A stretch of 64,000 nucleotides of DNA, from assembly GCF_000381965.1 (NCBI RefSeq), contig NZ_KB908456.1, positions 217,559 to 281,558 on the forward strand, in the 5' to 3' direction. Shown piece by piece: positions 1 to 8,936 of this stretch; the first letter of the stretch is position 1, and each line of letters starts with the position of its first letter. Both the position numbers and the translations under genes were made by a program. The stretch comes from Oceanimonas smirnovii ATCC BAA-899 (GTDB lineage Bacteria; Pseudomonadota; Gammaproteobacteria; Enterobacterales; Aeromonadaceae). The notes under the pieces are model-generated. The model was not told the origin of the DNA and did not search any database. It saw only the letters and a list, made by a program, of their open reading frames with translations.

Positions 1-1
1 T

Positions 2-208
2 TATTATCTGGAGCTGCGCATCACTCAGGCGCGGCGGTTGCTGCTGCAAAGCGATGCCAGCATTGCCAACATAGCGGTGGCCTGCGGCTTTGTCAGCTCC
101 ACTCACTTCAGCCATTGCTTCAAGGACTTTTTTGGCGTGTCGCCCAGCCAGGCCAGACAATTACGCCATCGGGCCTGCCCCCTGTCATCACCACGGAAAG
201 ATAAATGA
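2..208 (+). CDS. AraC-family transcriptional regulator, C-terminal fragment
   Basis: The reading frame is open from the left edge and stops at TGA 206-208, giving 68 residues. The visible part is the second helix-turn-helix of an AraC/XylS-type DNA-binding domain: an ITQARRLLL helix, then SIANIAVACGFVSSTHFSHCFKDFFGVSPSQ split over the window start, with the family's conserved GF..S.HF...FK..FG.SP pattern. Spacing resembles the GlxA-like subgroup, but the ligand domain lies outside the window, so the inducer and targets cannot be inferred. The next gene starts about 60 nt downstream on the same strand. Confidence 0.85.
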   Translation, partial: YYLELRITQARRLLLQSDASIANIAVACGFVSSTHFSHCFKDFFGVSPSQARQLRHRACPLSSPRKDK

Positions 209-269
209 ATATCAGTATGCAAAACAGGAAAGGATATGACGTGAACGGCTGTGTCAGAGCGGTATTGTG

Positions 270-1019
270 ATGTTGATGTTTTTCTCGCTGTTACTGTTTA
301 TTCCGGCACTGGCCCTTGCCCAACCCGCGGTGATCACCGCCTGCGGCCACCCGGAAACACCACCCGTTTCCTGGGAGCAAGACAACGAGCTGACCGGCAT
401 TGCTCCTCACCTGGTTCGCAAGCTGCTCTCAGAGCAGGGCTATCACCTTAATATGCGTGTATTTGGCAACTGGAAGCGCTGCCAGCTGGCAGCCCGCCGG
501 GGCCAGGTAGACCTGCTGGTTGCTGCCTATAAAACGCACGCCCGGGAGCGCAACTTTGTCTTCAGCCACACCCCCATAGTGGCGGATCCTGTGGTACTGT
601 TTACTCATTTCGGCAACGGCAGCCGCAGCCCCTGGGATCTCGGCAGCAACACCCTGGGCATGTTATTCGGTGACAGCTTTGGCGACGACTTTGATCAAAA
701 AGTCCGCCGTCATCCTCATGTGGAACGGGTGTCTACCGGCAAGCAAAATTTTCACAAGCTGGCGATGGGCCGTATCGACTACATGCCCATTGGCCTGATT
801 ACCGGCCGGTTGCAGGCACAAAAGCTGGCGCTGGCAGATAGAGTGCAGCCCCTGCCGACGTTGCTCACACTGGAGTATTATCATCTGGCCGTGCCCAAAG
901 GCTCAGTGCTTGAGCCCTTGCTACCGGTGCTGTCGGCCCGGCTGCAGGAACTGGCCGAAGAACACTATATAGCGCGTATTACGCCTTTTTATGAACGCAA
1001 ATACCTGGATGCCCCCTGA
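270..1019 (+). CDS. Periplasmic solute-binding protein, SBP_bac_3-like
   Basis: About 249 residues. A hydrophobic N-terminus ending in ALALAQ looks like a Sec signal peptide, so the mature protein should be periplasmic. The rest has the pattern of a family-3 extracellular solute-binding protein: [11 protein letters not shown] near the N-terminus, a central [10 protein letters not shown] segment (usually the ligand-contacting GEVD..), and a two-lobe length. GTG 267, ATG 270 and ATG 276 are possible starts; ATG 270 is chosen, although no strong ribosome site is visible. There is no ABC permease next to it. Its stop TGA overlaps the ATG of the following hybrid kinase by one base, so it is probably the periplasmic ligand-sensing partner of that kinase rather than a transport protein (inference). 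Confidence 0.75.
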   Translation: MLMFFSLLLFIPALALAQPAVITACGHPETPPVSWEQDNELTGIAPHLVRKLLSEQGYHLNMRVFGNWKRCQLAARRGQVDLLVAAYKTHARERNFVFSHTPIVADPVVLFTHFGNGSRSPWDLGSNTLGMLFGDSFGDDFDQKVRRHPHVERVSTGKQNFHKLAMGRIDYMPIGLITGRLQAQKLALADRVQPLPTLLTLEYYHLAVPKGSVLEPLLPVLSARLQELAEEHYIARITPFYERKYLDAP

Positions 1020-3277
1020 TGAGTACCTTGCTGAGCATGCTGCCCCGCTCCCGCCGGCGCACCTTGAGTTTTCGCCTGTTCTGGCTGGTGATAGGAGTGA
1101 GCCTGTGCTTTACCCTGCTCTCCACCACGGTTCAGGTATGGCTGGATCACCGTAAAATCAGCCAGGACATGAACGAGCGCCTGGCACTGATTGAAGACAG
1201 CTATCTGGAAGGACTGTCTCAGAGCCTGTGGGATCTCAATTTGCCTCAGGCCATGCTGCAGCTCGACAGTATGCTCGACATGCCTCATATGGCCAGCCTT
1301 ACCGTGACCGGAGATGGTCTGGCGCAGCCGCTTACGCTTGGCCAGCGCCTGAGTAATGACAGTGTTAACCGCCACCGCTTTGAGCTGATTTATCCCAGCC
1401 CGGCCCTTGGGCCGCAGCAGGTGGGCCAGCTGGAAGTGGCATTCAGCAAGCAAAGCATTCGTCATCAGCTGTTTTTGCGGGCCCGTACCATTTTGCTGGG
1501 TCAGTCGTTAACCGTGCTGCTGATTGCACTGAGCCTGATGCTGGTATTTCGCCGGCGGGTCACCCGTCATCTGGAGCGCATGGCCCGCTATGTGGAGCAG
1601 ATTGGTGAGGGCCGCCCCGATGCCGCGCCCCTTAACCTGGCCCGCAGCCGGGGGGAGCTGCCCGATGAACTCGACACCCTGGTCGGTGCCATCAACACCA
1701 TGCGCCAGTCGGTGGAGCGTCGCCAGAGCGAGCTGCAACACGACAAGAAAAAACTCGAAGCCCTGGTCGACAAACGCACACAGAACCTGCGTCAGGCCAA
1801 GGAAGAGGCAGAAGCCGCCGACAGTGCCAAATCCCGCTTTATTGCCAATATGACTCACGAGCTGCGCACTCCCATGAACGGCATTCTGGGCACCCTTACC
1901 CTGCTTAAGCCGGCCATGGAACACCGCGCCGAAAAAGGCCTGATAGATACGCTGCAACACTCGGCAGATCACCTGCTGATGCTGCTGAACGACGTGCTCG
2001 ACTATGCCGCACTGGAACAAGGCCCGCTGCCGGAAGATCCTGCGCCCTTTGCCCTGAGCGAGCTGCTGGAAAGTACCATTGCCATGATGCAGGGCTATGC
2101 CGGTGCCAAACAAATTCGGCTGCGGCTCAATGCCCCCGATTCCTTGCCCTGGCTCCTGGGCCATGCCGGCCGGGTGCGTCAGGTGCTGATTAACCTGCTC
2201 TCCAACGCCATCAAGTTTACCGAAGAAGGCGGCCAGGTACGGCTGGCGGTGCGCCCGGTAGGCAAGGGCTGGCAGTTTGTGGTGGAAGACAACGGCATTG
2301 GCATTGCCAGCGAACAGCAACATCGCATTTTTGACCGCTTTACTCAGGCCGATGAGAGCATTAGCCGGCGCTATGGCGGCACTGGCTTGGGGCTGGCCAT
2401 TTCCCGCCGGCTGATTGAAGCCATGGGCGGCACTCTGAACCTGGACAGCGCGCCCGGTCAGGGCAGCCGGTTCAGCTTTACCCTGCCGCTCACCAGGGTG
2501 GCTCCCCTGTCACAAGCCCAGCACACCGAGCTGGCTGCCCTGCCCAGCCTCAGCCTGCTGCTGGTGGAAGACGTGGCCATTAACAGAGGCATTCTCACTG
2601 CGCTGCTGGAGCAGCATCACCATATTGTCAGCCAGGCAGAAAGCGGCGAGCAGGCGCTGGAAATGGCGCGCATGCAGGCCTTTGATGCCATTTTAATGGA
2701 CATGCACCTGCCGGGCATGGATGGCCTGGAAACCAGCCGTCAGCTGCGGGAACAAATTACCGGCCTGAATCAGGACACGCCCGTAATTGCCCTCACCGCC
2801 AGCGTGACTCCGGAAGACATACGCCGCTATCTGGATGCGGGCCTGAAAGCCGTGGTGGCCAAGCCGGTACAATGGCCACGGCTCACTCAGGCGCTGGCCA
2901 GGGCCATGGACATAAAACTGCAGCCGGAGCTGGCGCTGGATCAGCCCCTGCTGCAGGAGCACCTGCGGGTGCTGGGCCGAAGCCGGCTGCTGGCCATGGT
3001 AAAAAGCTTTGCCAGTGAGCTGCCCGCCAGAACCGCCGAGCTGCAGCGTGCCATGGAAGACGAAGACCATCACGAGCTGGCCCGGCTGGCTCATCGTTTG
3101 GGCGGCACTGCCGGCATGCTGGCTCAAGATCGGCTGGCACAGGCCCTGAACGAGCTGGAGCAGGCAGCCAATGCGCAAACGCCGTTTCAGCAGCTGCCAA
3201 TAGCAGCGCTGGAGCGCATTATTCGGGACACCCGCAAAACCCTGGTGGTGCTGTGCCAGCGGCTGGAGCGTAAATAA
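1019..3277 (+). CDS. Hybrid sensor histidine kinase with receiver and HPt domains
   Basis: 752 residues. Transmembrane segments at about 17-40 and 157-177 enclose a periplasmic region of roughly 115 residues. A HAMP/coiled-coil linker follows (about 178-265). The HisKA H-box has the phosphorylated His at about 280 ([11 protein letters not shown]), the N-box is at about 396, G1 (DNGIGIA) at about 424 and G2 (GTGLGLAIS) at about 455. A receiver domain carries the acidic pair E517/D518, phospho-acceptor D561 ([10 protein letters not shown]) and K615. A C-terminal HPt domain has His at about 692 ([10 protein letters not shown]). This is the full BarA/TorS-type four-step phosphorelay. Start overlaps the stop of the upstream binding protein (TGATG), implying translational coupling. 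No partner output regulator is adjacent, so the target pathway is unknown. Confidence 0.92.
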   Translation: MSTLLSMLPRSRRRTLSFRLFWLVIGVSLCFTLLSTTVQVWLDHRKISQDMNERLALIEDSYLEGLSQSLWDLNLPQAMLQLDSMLDMPHMASLTVTGDGLAQPLTLGQRLSNDSVNRHRFELIYPSPALGPQQVGQLEVAFSKQSIRHQLFLRARTILLGQSLTVLLIALSLMLVFRRRVTRHLERMARYVEQIGEGRPDAAPLNLARSRGELPDELDTLVGAINTMRQSVERRQSELQHDKKKLEALVDKRTQNLRQAKEEAEAADSAKSRFIANMTHELRTPMNGILGTLTLLKPAMEHRAEKGLIDTLQHSADHLLMLLNDVLDYAALEQGPLPEDPAPFALSELLESTIAMMQGYAGAKQIRLRLNAPDSLPWLLGHAGRVRQVLINLLSNAIKFTEEGGQVRLAVRPVGKGWQFVVEDNGIGIASEQQHRIFDRFTQADESISRRYGGTGLGLAISRRLIEAMGGTLNLDSAPGQGSRFSFTLPLTRVAPLSQAQHTELAALPSLSLLLVEDVAINRGILTALLEQHHHIVSQAESGEQALEMARMQAFDAILMDMHLPGMDGLETSRQLREQITGLNQDTPVIALTASVTPEDIRRYLDAGLKAVVAKPVQWPRLTQALARAMDIKLQPELALDQPLLQEHLRVLGRSRLLAMVKSFASELPARTAELQRAMEDEDHHELARLAHRLGGTAGMLAQDRLAQALNELEQAANAQTPFQQLPIAALERIIRDTRKTLVVLCQRLERK

Positions 3278-3307
3278 CCCTGATATCTGCCATGAATATG
3301 GTAACCA

Positions 3308-3328
3308 CAGCGCCGGTTTCAGGCGCTG
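3308..3328. terminator. Hairpin between convergent genes
   Basis: CAGCGCC (3308-3314) and GGCGCTG (3322-3328) form a 7-bp stem between the hybrid kinase and the converging transporter gene, overlapping the transporter stop codon. There is no U-tract on either side, so termination activity is only possible. Confidence 0.3.
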
Positions 3329-4509
3329 GCCATGGCCCGGGCGTAGTAGCGTGGATTAAAGCGCAGCGTGGTGAGCAGCACCACGCTCACCAGCCCCAGA
3401 TGCATAAGCCAGCCGGCGGCAAAAGTGCCGGTGCTTTCCAGCAACAGCGATACCGCCAGCGGCCCCAGCGCCGCCAGCAAAAAACCGCCGCCCTGCATCA
3501 GTGCAGTCAGCACGCCTGCCTGCTGGGGCACCGGCAGATGATCCAGTGCCGTAACCAATGACATGGAAAAATTGCCGCCCAGCCCCATGCCACATACCGC
3601 TACCCACAGCCAGGGGGCCAGCTCGGGCAGCAGCAGCAAACCGGCAAAGCCGGTGAGTTGCAGCAGCAGGGTAAGCCACAGCCAGGGGCGACGGTCCTGC
3701 CCCCGGGCCAGCAGGGTAATGCCCACCGCCGACACGGCCTGAGCCACCGCCATCACTGACACCAGACCGGCGCTGCTGGTTGCACTCCAGCCCAGCTGCT
3801 GGTAGTAAGGCGCAAGCCAGGTCACCATGGTGGAATAACCCGCGTTCACAAAACCAAAACACAGCATCAGTTGCCAGGTGCGGGGCCGCGCCAGCAGCTG
3901 CTTCGCCAGCCCCGGCGCAGGCCGGTTTCCTTTCTGCTCTGCCAGCACATAGCGGGCACACAGCCAGGCCAGCGCCACCGGTACGGCCAGCCAGGCCAGC
4001 GCCTGCTGCCAGTGGTTTTCAGTGCCGGCCAGCCAGGGAGTAAGCTGAGCGCCAATGGCACCGCCGCCCATAATCATGGCTGAATAAAGGCCGGTGACCA
4101 TGGCCATGCGTCCGGCAAACTGCTGTTTAATAATGCCGGGAAACACCGACTGCACAAAAGCCACGCCCATGCCACAAAGCAAGGCAGTAAACAGCAGCAC
4201 CAGGCCATTGTCGGCAATGCCACGCAAGGCCGAACCCAGCATCAGCAGCACCAGGGCAGTGAGCAGACCACGACGAGTGCCCCAGCGGGCCTGTAACTGC
4301 GGAGAAATAAACGCCCCCACTCCCATCAGCAGAAACGGCAGCAGGGTAATGAGAGAAACCCCGACATAGCTGAGGCCGGTGCTGGTGCGGATCATTTCCA
4401 TTACCGGGCCAGGCCCGGTAATAAAGGGCCGTAAATTCAGACCCACCAGTACCACCAGCAGCAGCATGGCCCCCTGTTCGGTAACCAAAGCACGGGATTG
4501 AGCAGTCAT
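3319..4509 (-). CDS. MFS transporter, CynX/NimT family
   Basis: About 396 residues from ATG 4509, which has a GGA-containing ribosome site a few bases upstream; an in-frame ATG 21 nt earlier (4530) is less convincing. The protein is almost entirely hydrophobic with about 12 membrane segments. Features shared with the CynX/YeaN group are GLNLRPFITGPGP near the N-terminus, GMGVAFVQSVFPGIIKQQF and YSAMIMGGGAIGAQLTPWL in the first half, and CGMGLGGNFSMSLVTALDH in the second. Known members move cyanate or nitroimidazole-type anions, but no cynS cyanase gene is present, so the substrate is open. It lies 30 nt downstream of the ankyrin gene on the same strand, probably co-transcribed. Confidence 0.85.
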   Translation of the reverse strand: MTAQSRALVTEQGAMLLLVVLVGLNLRPFITGPGPVMEMIRTSTGLSYVGVSLITLLPFLLMGVGAFISPQLQARWGTRRGLLTALVLLMLGSALRGIADNGLVLLFTALLCGMGVAFVQSVFPGIIKQQFAGRMAMVTGLYSAMIMGGGAIGAQLTPWLAGTENHWQQALAWLAVPVALAWLCARYVLAEQKGNRPAPGLAKQLLARPRTWQLMLCFGFVNAGYSTMVTWLAPYYQQLGWSATSSAGLVSVMAVAQAVSAVGITLLARGQDRRPWLWLTLLLQLTGFAGLLLLPELAPWLWVAVCGMGLGGNFSMSLVTALDHLPVPQQAGVLTALMQGGGFLLAALGPLAVSLLLESTGTFAAGWLMHLGLVSVVLLTTLRFNPRYYARAMASA

Positions 4510-4539
4510 CTTGATTCCGGTTAAAAACAAATGTTGATA

Positions 4540-5208
4540 TCAGCGGCCGCCGGCCTGTTCCAGCAGCTGCACCATTGTGGTGTAGCCCCGCTGGCGGGCG
4601 TGCTGCAGCGGAGTAATGCCATCGGCATCGGCAATGTTGGGATCAGCCCCCGCCTCCAGCAGCAATGCCACAATTTGTGTATGCGCCGGGCCACCCTGCC
4701 CCAGCACTATGGCTTCCATTAAGGCGGTCCAGTGCAGCCGGTTAATGTGGTTTACGTTCACGCCGGCGGCGATCAGCATGCTCACCGTATCCACATGGCC
4801 CCGTTCCGCAGCAGGAATAAGCGCAGTACCGCCGTAGCGGTTGGTGCTGGCCAGATCGGCCCCGTGAGCCAGAGTAAGTGCCAGGATCTCGTTATGCCCC
4901 CGGGCACCGGCATAAAGGTAAGGGCTGTCGTTAATATCATCTTTGGCGTTCACATCGGCACCGGCTTCAATCAGCACCCGGGCGGCATTCACCCGGTTAT
5001 GCCGGGTTGCCAGCATCAGCGCGGTGCGCCCCTTATCATCCCGGCTTTCGATCTTTGCGCCATTGTTCAACAGCTCAACAATAGCGGCAGTGTCACCGGC
5101 AATGGCCGCCGCTCTCAGTTGTTGTGCCGGCTCACCGGCCATGGTAACCACAGACATCAGCAACGCTCCCGACAAAACCAGATAGATTGATAAACGTGAC
5201 ACTATCAC
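4540..5208 (-). CDS. Exported ankyrin-repeat protein
   Basis: The GTG at 5208 is preferred as start because AAGGAG at 5220-5215 sits 6 nt upstream; the open frame extends to ATG 5268 but lacks a site there. From this start the first 25 residues form a signal peptide (hydrophobic run ending VVTMAGEP). The mature part has five ankyrin units with the usual GRTALMLA..., GADVNAKD, GGTALIPAAERGH, GVNVNHIN and GADPNIADADGITPLQHA motifs. Bacterial periplasmic ankyrin proteins of this size (AnkB type) are scaffolds, in pseudomonads linked to catalase protection; no catalase gene is here. Likely first gene of a two-gene unit with the CynX-type transporter. Confidence 0.82.
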   Translation of the reverse strand: MIVSRLSIYLVLSGALLMSVVTMAGEPAQQLRAAAIAGDTAAIVELLNNGAKIESRDDKGRTALMLATRHNRVNAARVLIEAGADVNAKDDINDSPYLYAGARGHNEILALTLAHGADLASTNRYGGTALIPAAERGHVDTVSMLIAAGVNVNHINRLHWTALMEAIVLGQGGPAHTQIVALLLEAGADPNIADADGITPLQHARQRGYTTMVQLLEQAGGR

Positions 5209-5423
5209 CAGCAACTCCTTAGCTATCTGCATTAAACAAGACGCCCACATTGCATGGTAAAAGCCCACCGGGCCATTGAAAAATTAAATATTCAAATGAC
5301 TTTTATTGACCGAGCAAATAATCAGTCCGTCTTCAGGCACACGCGGCGGCTGCCTACTGGCGCAAAATACGGTATATTCCAGCCTCGATTTTTTGACTGT
5401 AGCAACACTACAGAGGAACTCAT

Positions 5424-6803
5424 ATGCAATTTTCATCTCTGGATCTGGCCCCCGAGCTGCAACAGGCACTCGCAGAGTGTGGCTACAGCGAAATGACCCC
5501 GGTACAAATGCAGGCCATTGTGCCCGCCCGCCGCGGCAAGGATTTGCAGGTAACCGCGCAAACCGGCACCGGCAAAACCGCCGCTTTTGCCCTGCCCGTG
5601 CTGCAGCGCATGACAGACAACCCCAGGGCCACAGTGGAGCGCCGCCCCCGCGCGCTGATCCTCACTCCCACCCGGGAGCTGGCCGAGCAGCTGGCAGACA
5701 ACATTACCGCCTATGCCAAATATCTGCCCATCAGCGTGACTGCGCTGTATGGCGGCGTAAAAATGGGCGGCCAGGCCAACAAGCTGCGCGCCGGCACCGA
5801 TGTGGTGATCTCCACCCCCGGCCGGCTGATGGAGCACATTACTCTTGGGAACGTGGCCCTGACCGACGTGGAGTTTGTGGTGCTGGACGAAGCCGACCGC
5901 ATGCTCGACATGGGCTTTATTACCGATGTGCTCAAGCTGATGCAGCTGACCGCACCCAAGCGCCAGACACTGCTGTTTTCCGCCACTACCTCACCGGCAG
6001 TGAACGAGCTGGCCCACAAGGTGCTGCACAACCACCAGCAAATTCGCGTAACCCGGGTAAACAGCACCGCCGATACCGTGCGCCATGCGGTGTATCCGGT
6101 GGAAGAAAACCGCAAAATTGAGCTGTTTGAACAGCTGCTGGATGAACAGAACTGGTTTCAGGTGCTGGTGTTTACCAGTACCCGGGAGCAGGCCGACCGC
6201 TTGCAGGCCGGCCTGAAAAAACGCAAGGTGGAAGCCGCCGTATGCCATGGCGACAAAAGTCAGGGCAGCCGCCGCCGCGCCATTGCCGACTTTAAATCCG
6301 GCAAGCTGCAGGTGCTGATTGCCACCGAAGTGGCCGCCCGCGGCCTGGACATTCAAGGCCTGGAGCAGGTAGTAAACTTTAACCTGCCCTACCTGCCGGA
6401 AGACTATGTGCACCGCATTGGCCGCACCGGCCGTGCCGGCGCACCGGGCAAAGCCATTTCCTTTGTAAGCCGGGAAGAAGAACAAACCCTGGCCCGCATT
6501 GAAAAACTCATTGGCGCGCCCATCAAGCGCATTAACAAAGCCGGCTATGAAGTCTCCAACCGGGACGTGCTGCTGAAAAAGATCTCCCGCAAAGTACTCT
6601 CCGGCCGCGCCAACAAAAGCACCGCCACTACCATAGAGCTGGAAGGCAGTAACGACGGCCACAACACGCCCAAAAGCAACCGCACCGACAGCAGCAAAAA
6701 ACGCAACCCCAGCCAGGTGCTGCTGAAAAAAACCGGCCAGCAAAAAGCCGGCCCCAAGAAAAAGAAACTGCGCGGCAAACGCGCCGAGCGGTTCTCGCGG
6801 TAA
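5424..6803 (+). CDS. rhlE: ATP-dependent RNA helicase RhlE
   Basis: 459 residues with every DEAD-box motif: Q motif (YSEMTPVQMQ, 21-30), motif I AQTGTGKT (45-52), Ia PTRELAEQ, Ib TPGR, II DEAD (155-158), III SAT (186-188), V ATEVAARGLDI and VI HRIGRTGR (330-337). The C-terminal tail after about 395 is strongly basic (KKRNPSQ, GPKKKKLRGKRAERF), as in RhlE proteins that act in ribosome assembly and RNA turnover. ATG 5424 follows the ribosome site AGAGGA. A strong terminator lies 12 nt past the stop. Monocistronic. Confidence 0.9.
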   Translation: MQFSSLDLAPELQQALAECGYSEMTPVQMQAIVPARRGKDLQVTAQTGTGKTAAFALPVLQRMTDNPRATVERRPRALILTPTRELAEQLADNITAYAKYLPISVTALYGGVKMGGQANKLRAGTDVVISTPGRLMEHITLGNVALTDVEFVVLDEADRMLDMGFITDVLKLMQLTAPKRQTLLFSATTSPAVNELAHKVLHNHQQIRVTRVNSTADTVRHAVYPVEENRKIELFEQLLDEQNWFQVLVFTSTREQADRLQAGLKKRKVEAAVCHGDKSQGSRRRAIADFKSGKLQVLIATEVAARGLDIQGLEQVVNFNLPYLPEDYVHRIGRTGRAGAPGKAISFVSREEEQTLARIEKLIGAPIKRINKAGYEVSNRDVLLKKISRKVLSGRANKSTATTIELEGSNDGHNTPKSNRTDSSKKRNPSQVLLKKTGQQKAGPKKKKLRGKRAERFSR

Positions 6804-6814
6804 CGTGCATTTCG

Positions 6815-6843
6815 AAGCCGGCCACCATGGCCGGCTTTTTGTT
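6815..6843 (+). terminator. Rho-independent terminator of rhlE
   Basis: A 10-bp perfect stem AAGCCGGCCA (6815-6824) / TGGCCGGCTT (6828-6837) with loop CCA is followed by TTTGTTTT. It sits just after the rhlE stop. Confidence 0.9.
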
Positions 6844-6867
6844 TTCGGTGTCATTCCCACTCCTTCC

Positions 6868-6898
6868 TTGTCATTCCCACGAAGGCGGGAACCCAGTG
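6868..6898 (+). repeat. REP-like intergenic repeat, copy 1
   Basis: TCATTCCCACGAAGGCGGGA with a trailing ACCCAGTG is the classic short palindromic intergenic repeat of gammaproteobacteria. A partial copy (TCATTCCCAC) precedes it at 6851-6860. A second copy lies in the opposite orientation at 11742-11770, on the far side of the AT-rich island. Confidence 0.6.
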
Positions 6899-7175
6899 TA
6901 GACCCCCCCAAACCACCCAGCCCTAACCACCGCCCATCAACAAAAACCGCCCACAAACCCACCAAACTCACACACTAGCCTCGCAAAACGCACTTTTCAG
7001 ATTGCATTTTCAGACTCATACGACAAAATATGACCTTTCAACAAGGAATTCAGGCATGCGCTTACGCCTCAGCACAGCGAAGGGCGGTAGCTTAAAGAAT
7101 ATAAAAATAAAGTAAAACCTATCCCCAAACAAAAGAAACTTTCTTATAAAACAAGAAGATTACATTTAGGTTCAT
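6899..7175. other. Gene-free left margin of the AT-rich island
   Basis: No coding frame with a plausible start is visible. Composition drops from GC-rich at about 6990 to strongly AT-rich by about 7085. The last 60 nt (runs of A/T, AAACAAAAGAAAC, TTATAAAA) probably contain the promoter of the island genes. No integrase, tRNA or direct repeat was seen at the junction. Confidence 0.5.
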
Positions 7176-8237
7176 ATGAAAAAAGTAAATCTTGATTCAG
7201 TTAACCACCAAAATAAAATTTCTATATTTATTGGTGAGAATGGTGATGAAAAAAGCTCAGCACTCCATCAGATAGCAGAATTTCACATCAGTAAAGGAAC
7301 GAACGTAATCGCAATTTCGAACTGCCTTCATGATAAATTCATGCCCACATCAAAGAAGTTACACTATACATCTGCAAAATACGGCTCAACAACATATAAT
7401 GAAGTATTGTGTGGACTATTAAGGAAAATGGATATTGAGTGTATTGCACCACTATCAAGAACACTTCAATATTGTGGGTACTTAAATAAAGTTGGGATTA
7501 ATATATCCTGAAATAAAAAAATAAACACCAACCATATAGATGAAAACTTAATCCCACTCTACAATGCAACAAAAAATAATGCAATATTTTGGGTGACTTT
7601 GGATAACACTATACCAAATCAGTTACACACACCTCTTATACAAAACTTTTTTAAGGAATACAATGAACTCAAAAAAAACAACACCGTAAAAGATGTAAAT
7701 TTTAACCTCCAAAAAGAAAGTAATGAAACAATCTTATTTAATGAAATAAGCTCCGGTGAAGCCAGTCAAATCTCAACACTTTCTTTTATCAGTCAGCATA
7801 TAAGTAAAGCCTCAATCGTACTAATTGACGAACCGGAAAATAGCCTGCACCCCAAATGGCAACGAGAGTACATTAACAACCTGATAAATAATTTCAGTTA
7901 TTACGACGCTTCCTTCTTTTTATCAACTCACTCACCATTCATAATAAATAAGAGTTCATCAGCATATGAAATAAGGGACTTCAAGGTATTTAGAAAAGAA
8001 GTTGACATAAACAACATAGAGGAATTACTGTGGAATTACTTTGACATAATAACTCCTGAGAATGAATTTTTATCAAGGCACTTGACTGATATTTTAGAGA
8101 GATATAGGAGAAATGTCGCCAGTCAACAGCAAGCACTTGATGAGCTTAAGATCATCAAGAGATTATGTTTAGATAATATTCAAAAGAATGTCATCAATGA
8201 TCTTTGTAGTATGATTCAGAATAGAGAGATATATTAA
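7176..8237 (+). pseudogene. PtuA-like ABC/AAA ATPase interrupted by an in-frame TGA
   Basis: A single frame runs from ATG 7176 to TAA 8235-8237 (353 codons) with one internal stop, TGA at 7509-7511. The first part (111 aa) holds a P-loop, FIGENGDEKSS, in which the last Gly of GxxGxGKS is Glu (GAA, one base from GGA). The second part holds the ABC signature SSGEASQIS, Walker B IVLIDEPENSLHP and the H-switch FLSTHSPF. The motif order is that of ATPases such as PtuA of Septu or OLD-like proteins, although the N-terminus before the P-loop is unusually short. The HNH gene follows after 3 nt, as in ptuAB. Both the stop and the P-loop change suggest loss of function. A sequencing error, or translation of a separate second piece from GTG 7593, cannot be excluded. 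Confidence 0.75.
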
Positions 8238-8240
8238 CAC

Positions 8241-8855
8241 ATGGCCAGCAATTATGACTTGGAAATAAAACGAGCCATGCTTTCCTACAACTCATGGTCT
8301 TCACGTCATGCATCAGGGTTTAAAAAATACATTAAATCACTTATTCAGAAGGAGCAAGAATATTATTGCTGCCACTGTCTGAGAGACATAAGAAGTGAAA
8401 ATGAAAGAGTGAAACACATTGAGCATATTCTACCGAAATCTAAATTCCCAGCGTATACATTCGATATAAAAAATCTAGCTATTTCCTGTGTAAGATGCAA
8501 CTCAGACATCAAGCTAGATGACACTGAATTTTTAACATGCAATTTAGACATTTACAAGGAACGATGGAGTAACACAGTTTATAAGTCGACAAATTATAGA
8601 TTCATACATCCTAAGCTAGACGAAATAAAAGAGCACCTCCATCGAGAAACTCGTGTGAAGGAGGATCGTGTCTATTATTTTTACAAAACGTTATCAGAAA
8701 AAGGTGAGTATCACTACGAATATTTCAAATTAAGCTATTACTCGAAAGAATATATTAGTGAAGTTCAGGGGGTCAAGACTGAAAGCAACGCATCAGAGTC
8801 AAGAATAATCATTAACAACTTATTCAAAAAAAACAAAGAAACCAATTGTCATTAA
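8241..8855 (+). CDS. HNH endonuclease, PtuB/TIGR02646-like
   Basis: 204 residues. The nuclease core is near the N-terminus: a CCHC cluster at 43-46, HIEHILPKSKF at 59-69 (catalytic His about 62), an Asn-containing helix FDIKNLAISC and a second zinc pair CVRCN at 83-87. This is the retron/Septu-associated HNH arrangement (PtuB-like). The C-terminal 110 residues carry no motif I recognise. The start lies 3 nt after the ATPase frame, so the two were probably one operon and one complex. The gene itself appears intact even though the ATPase is interrupted. DNA cleavage is expected from the family but untested here. Confidence 0.8.
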   Translation: MASNYDLEIKRAMLSYNSWSSRHASGFKKYIKSLIQKEQEYYCCHCLRDIRSENERVKHIEHILPKSKFPAYTFDIKNLAISCVRCNSDIKLDDTEFLTCNLDIYKERWSNTVYKSTNYRFIHPKLDEIKEHLHRETRVKEDRVYYFYKTLSEKGEYHYEYFKLSYYSKEYISEVQGVKTESNASESRIIINNLFKKNKETNCH

Positions 8856-8936
8856 ATATTTTATTATAAACCATTAAACACACAGCATAACCATGCCTGA
8901 GTAAAATCGAAAAATAAACATCCACAATGGTTTTCC

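Noticed and set aside
7509..7511. Selenocysteine or programmed read-through at the ATPase TGA
   Set aside because: No SECIS-like stem directly after the TGA, and this ATPase family has no known selenoproteins; decay or error is simpler.
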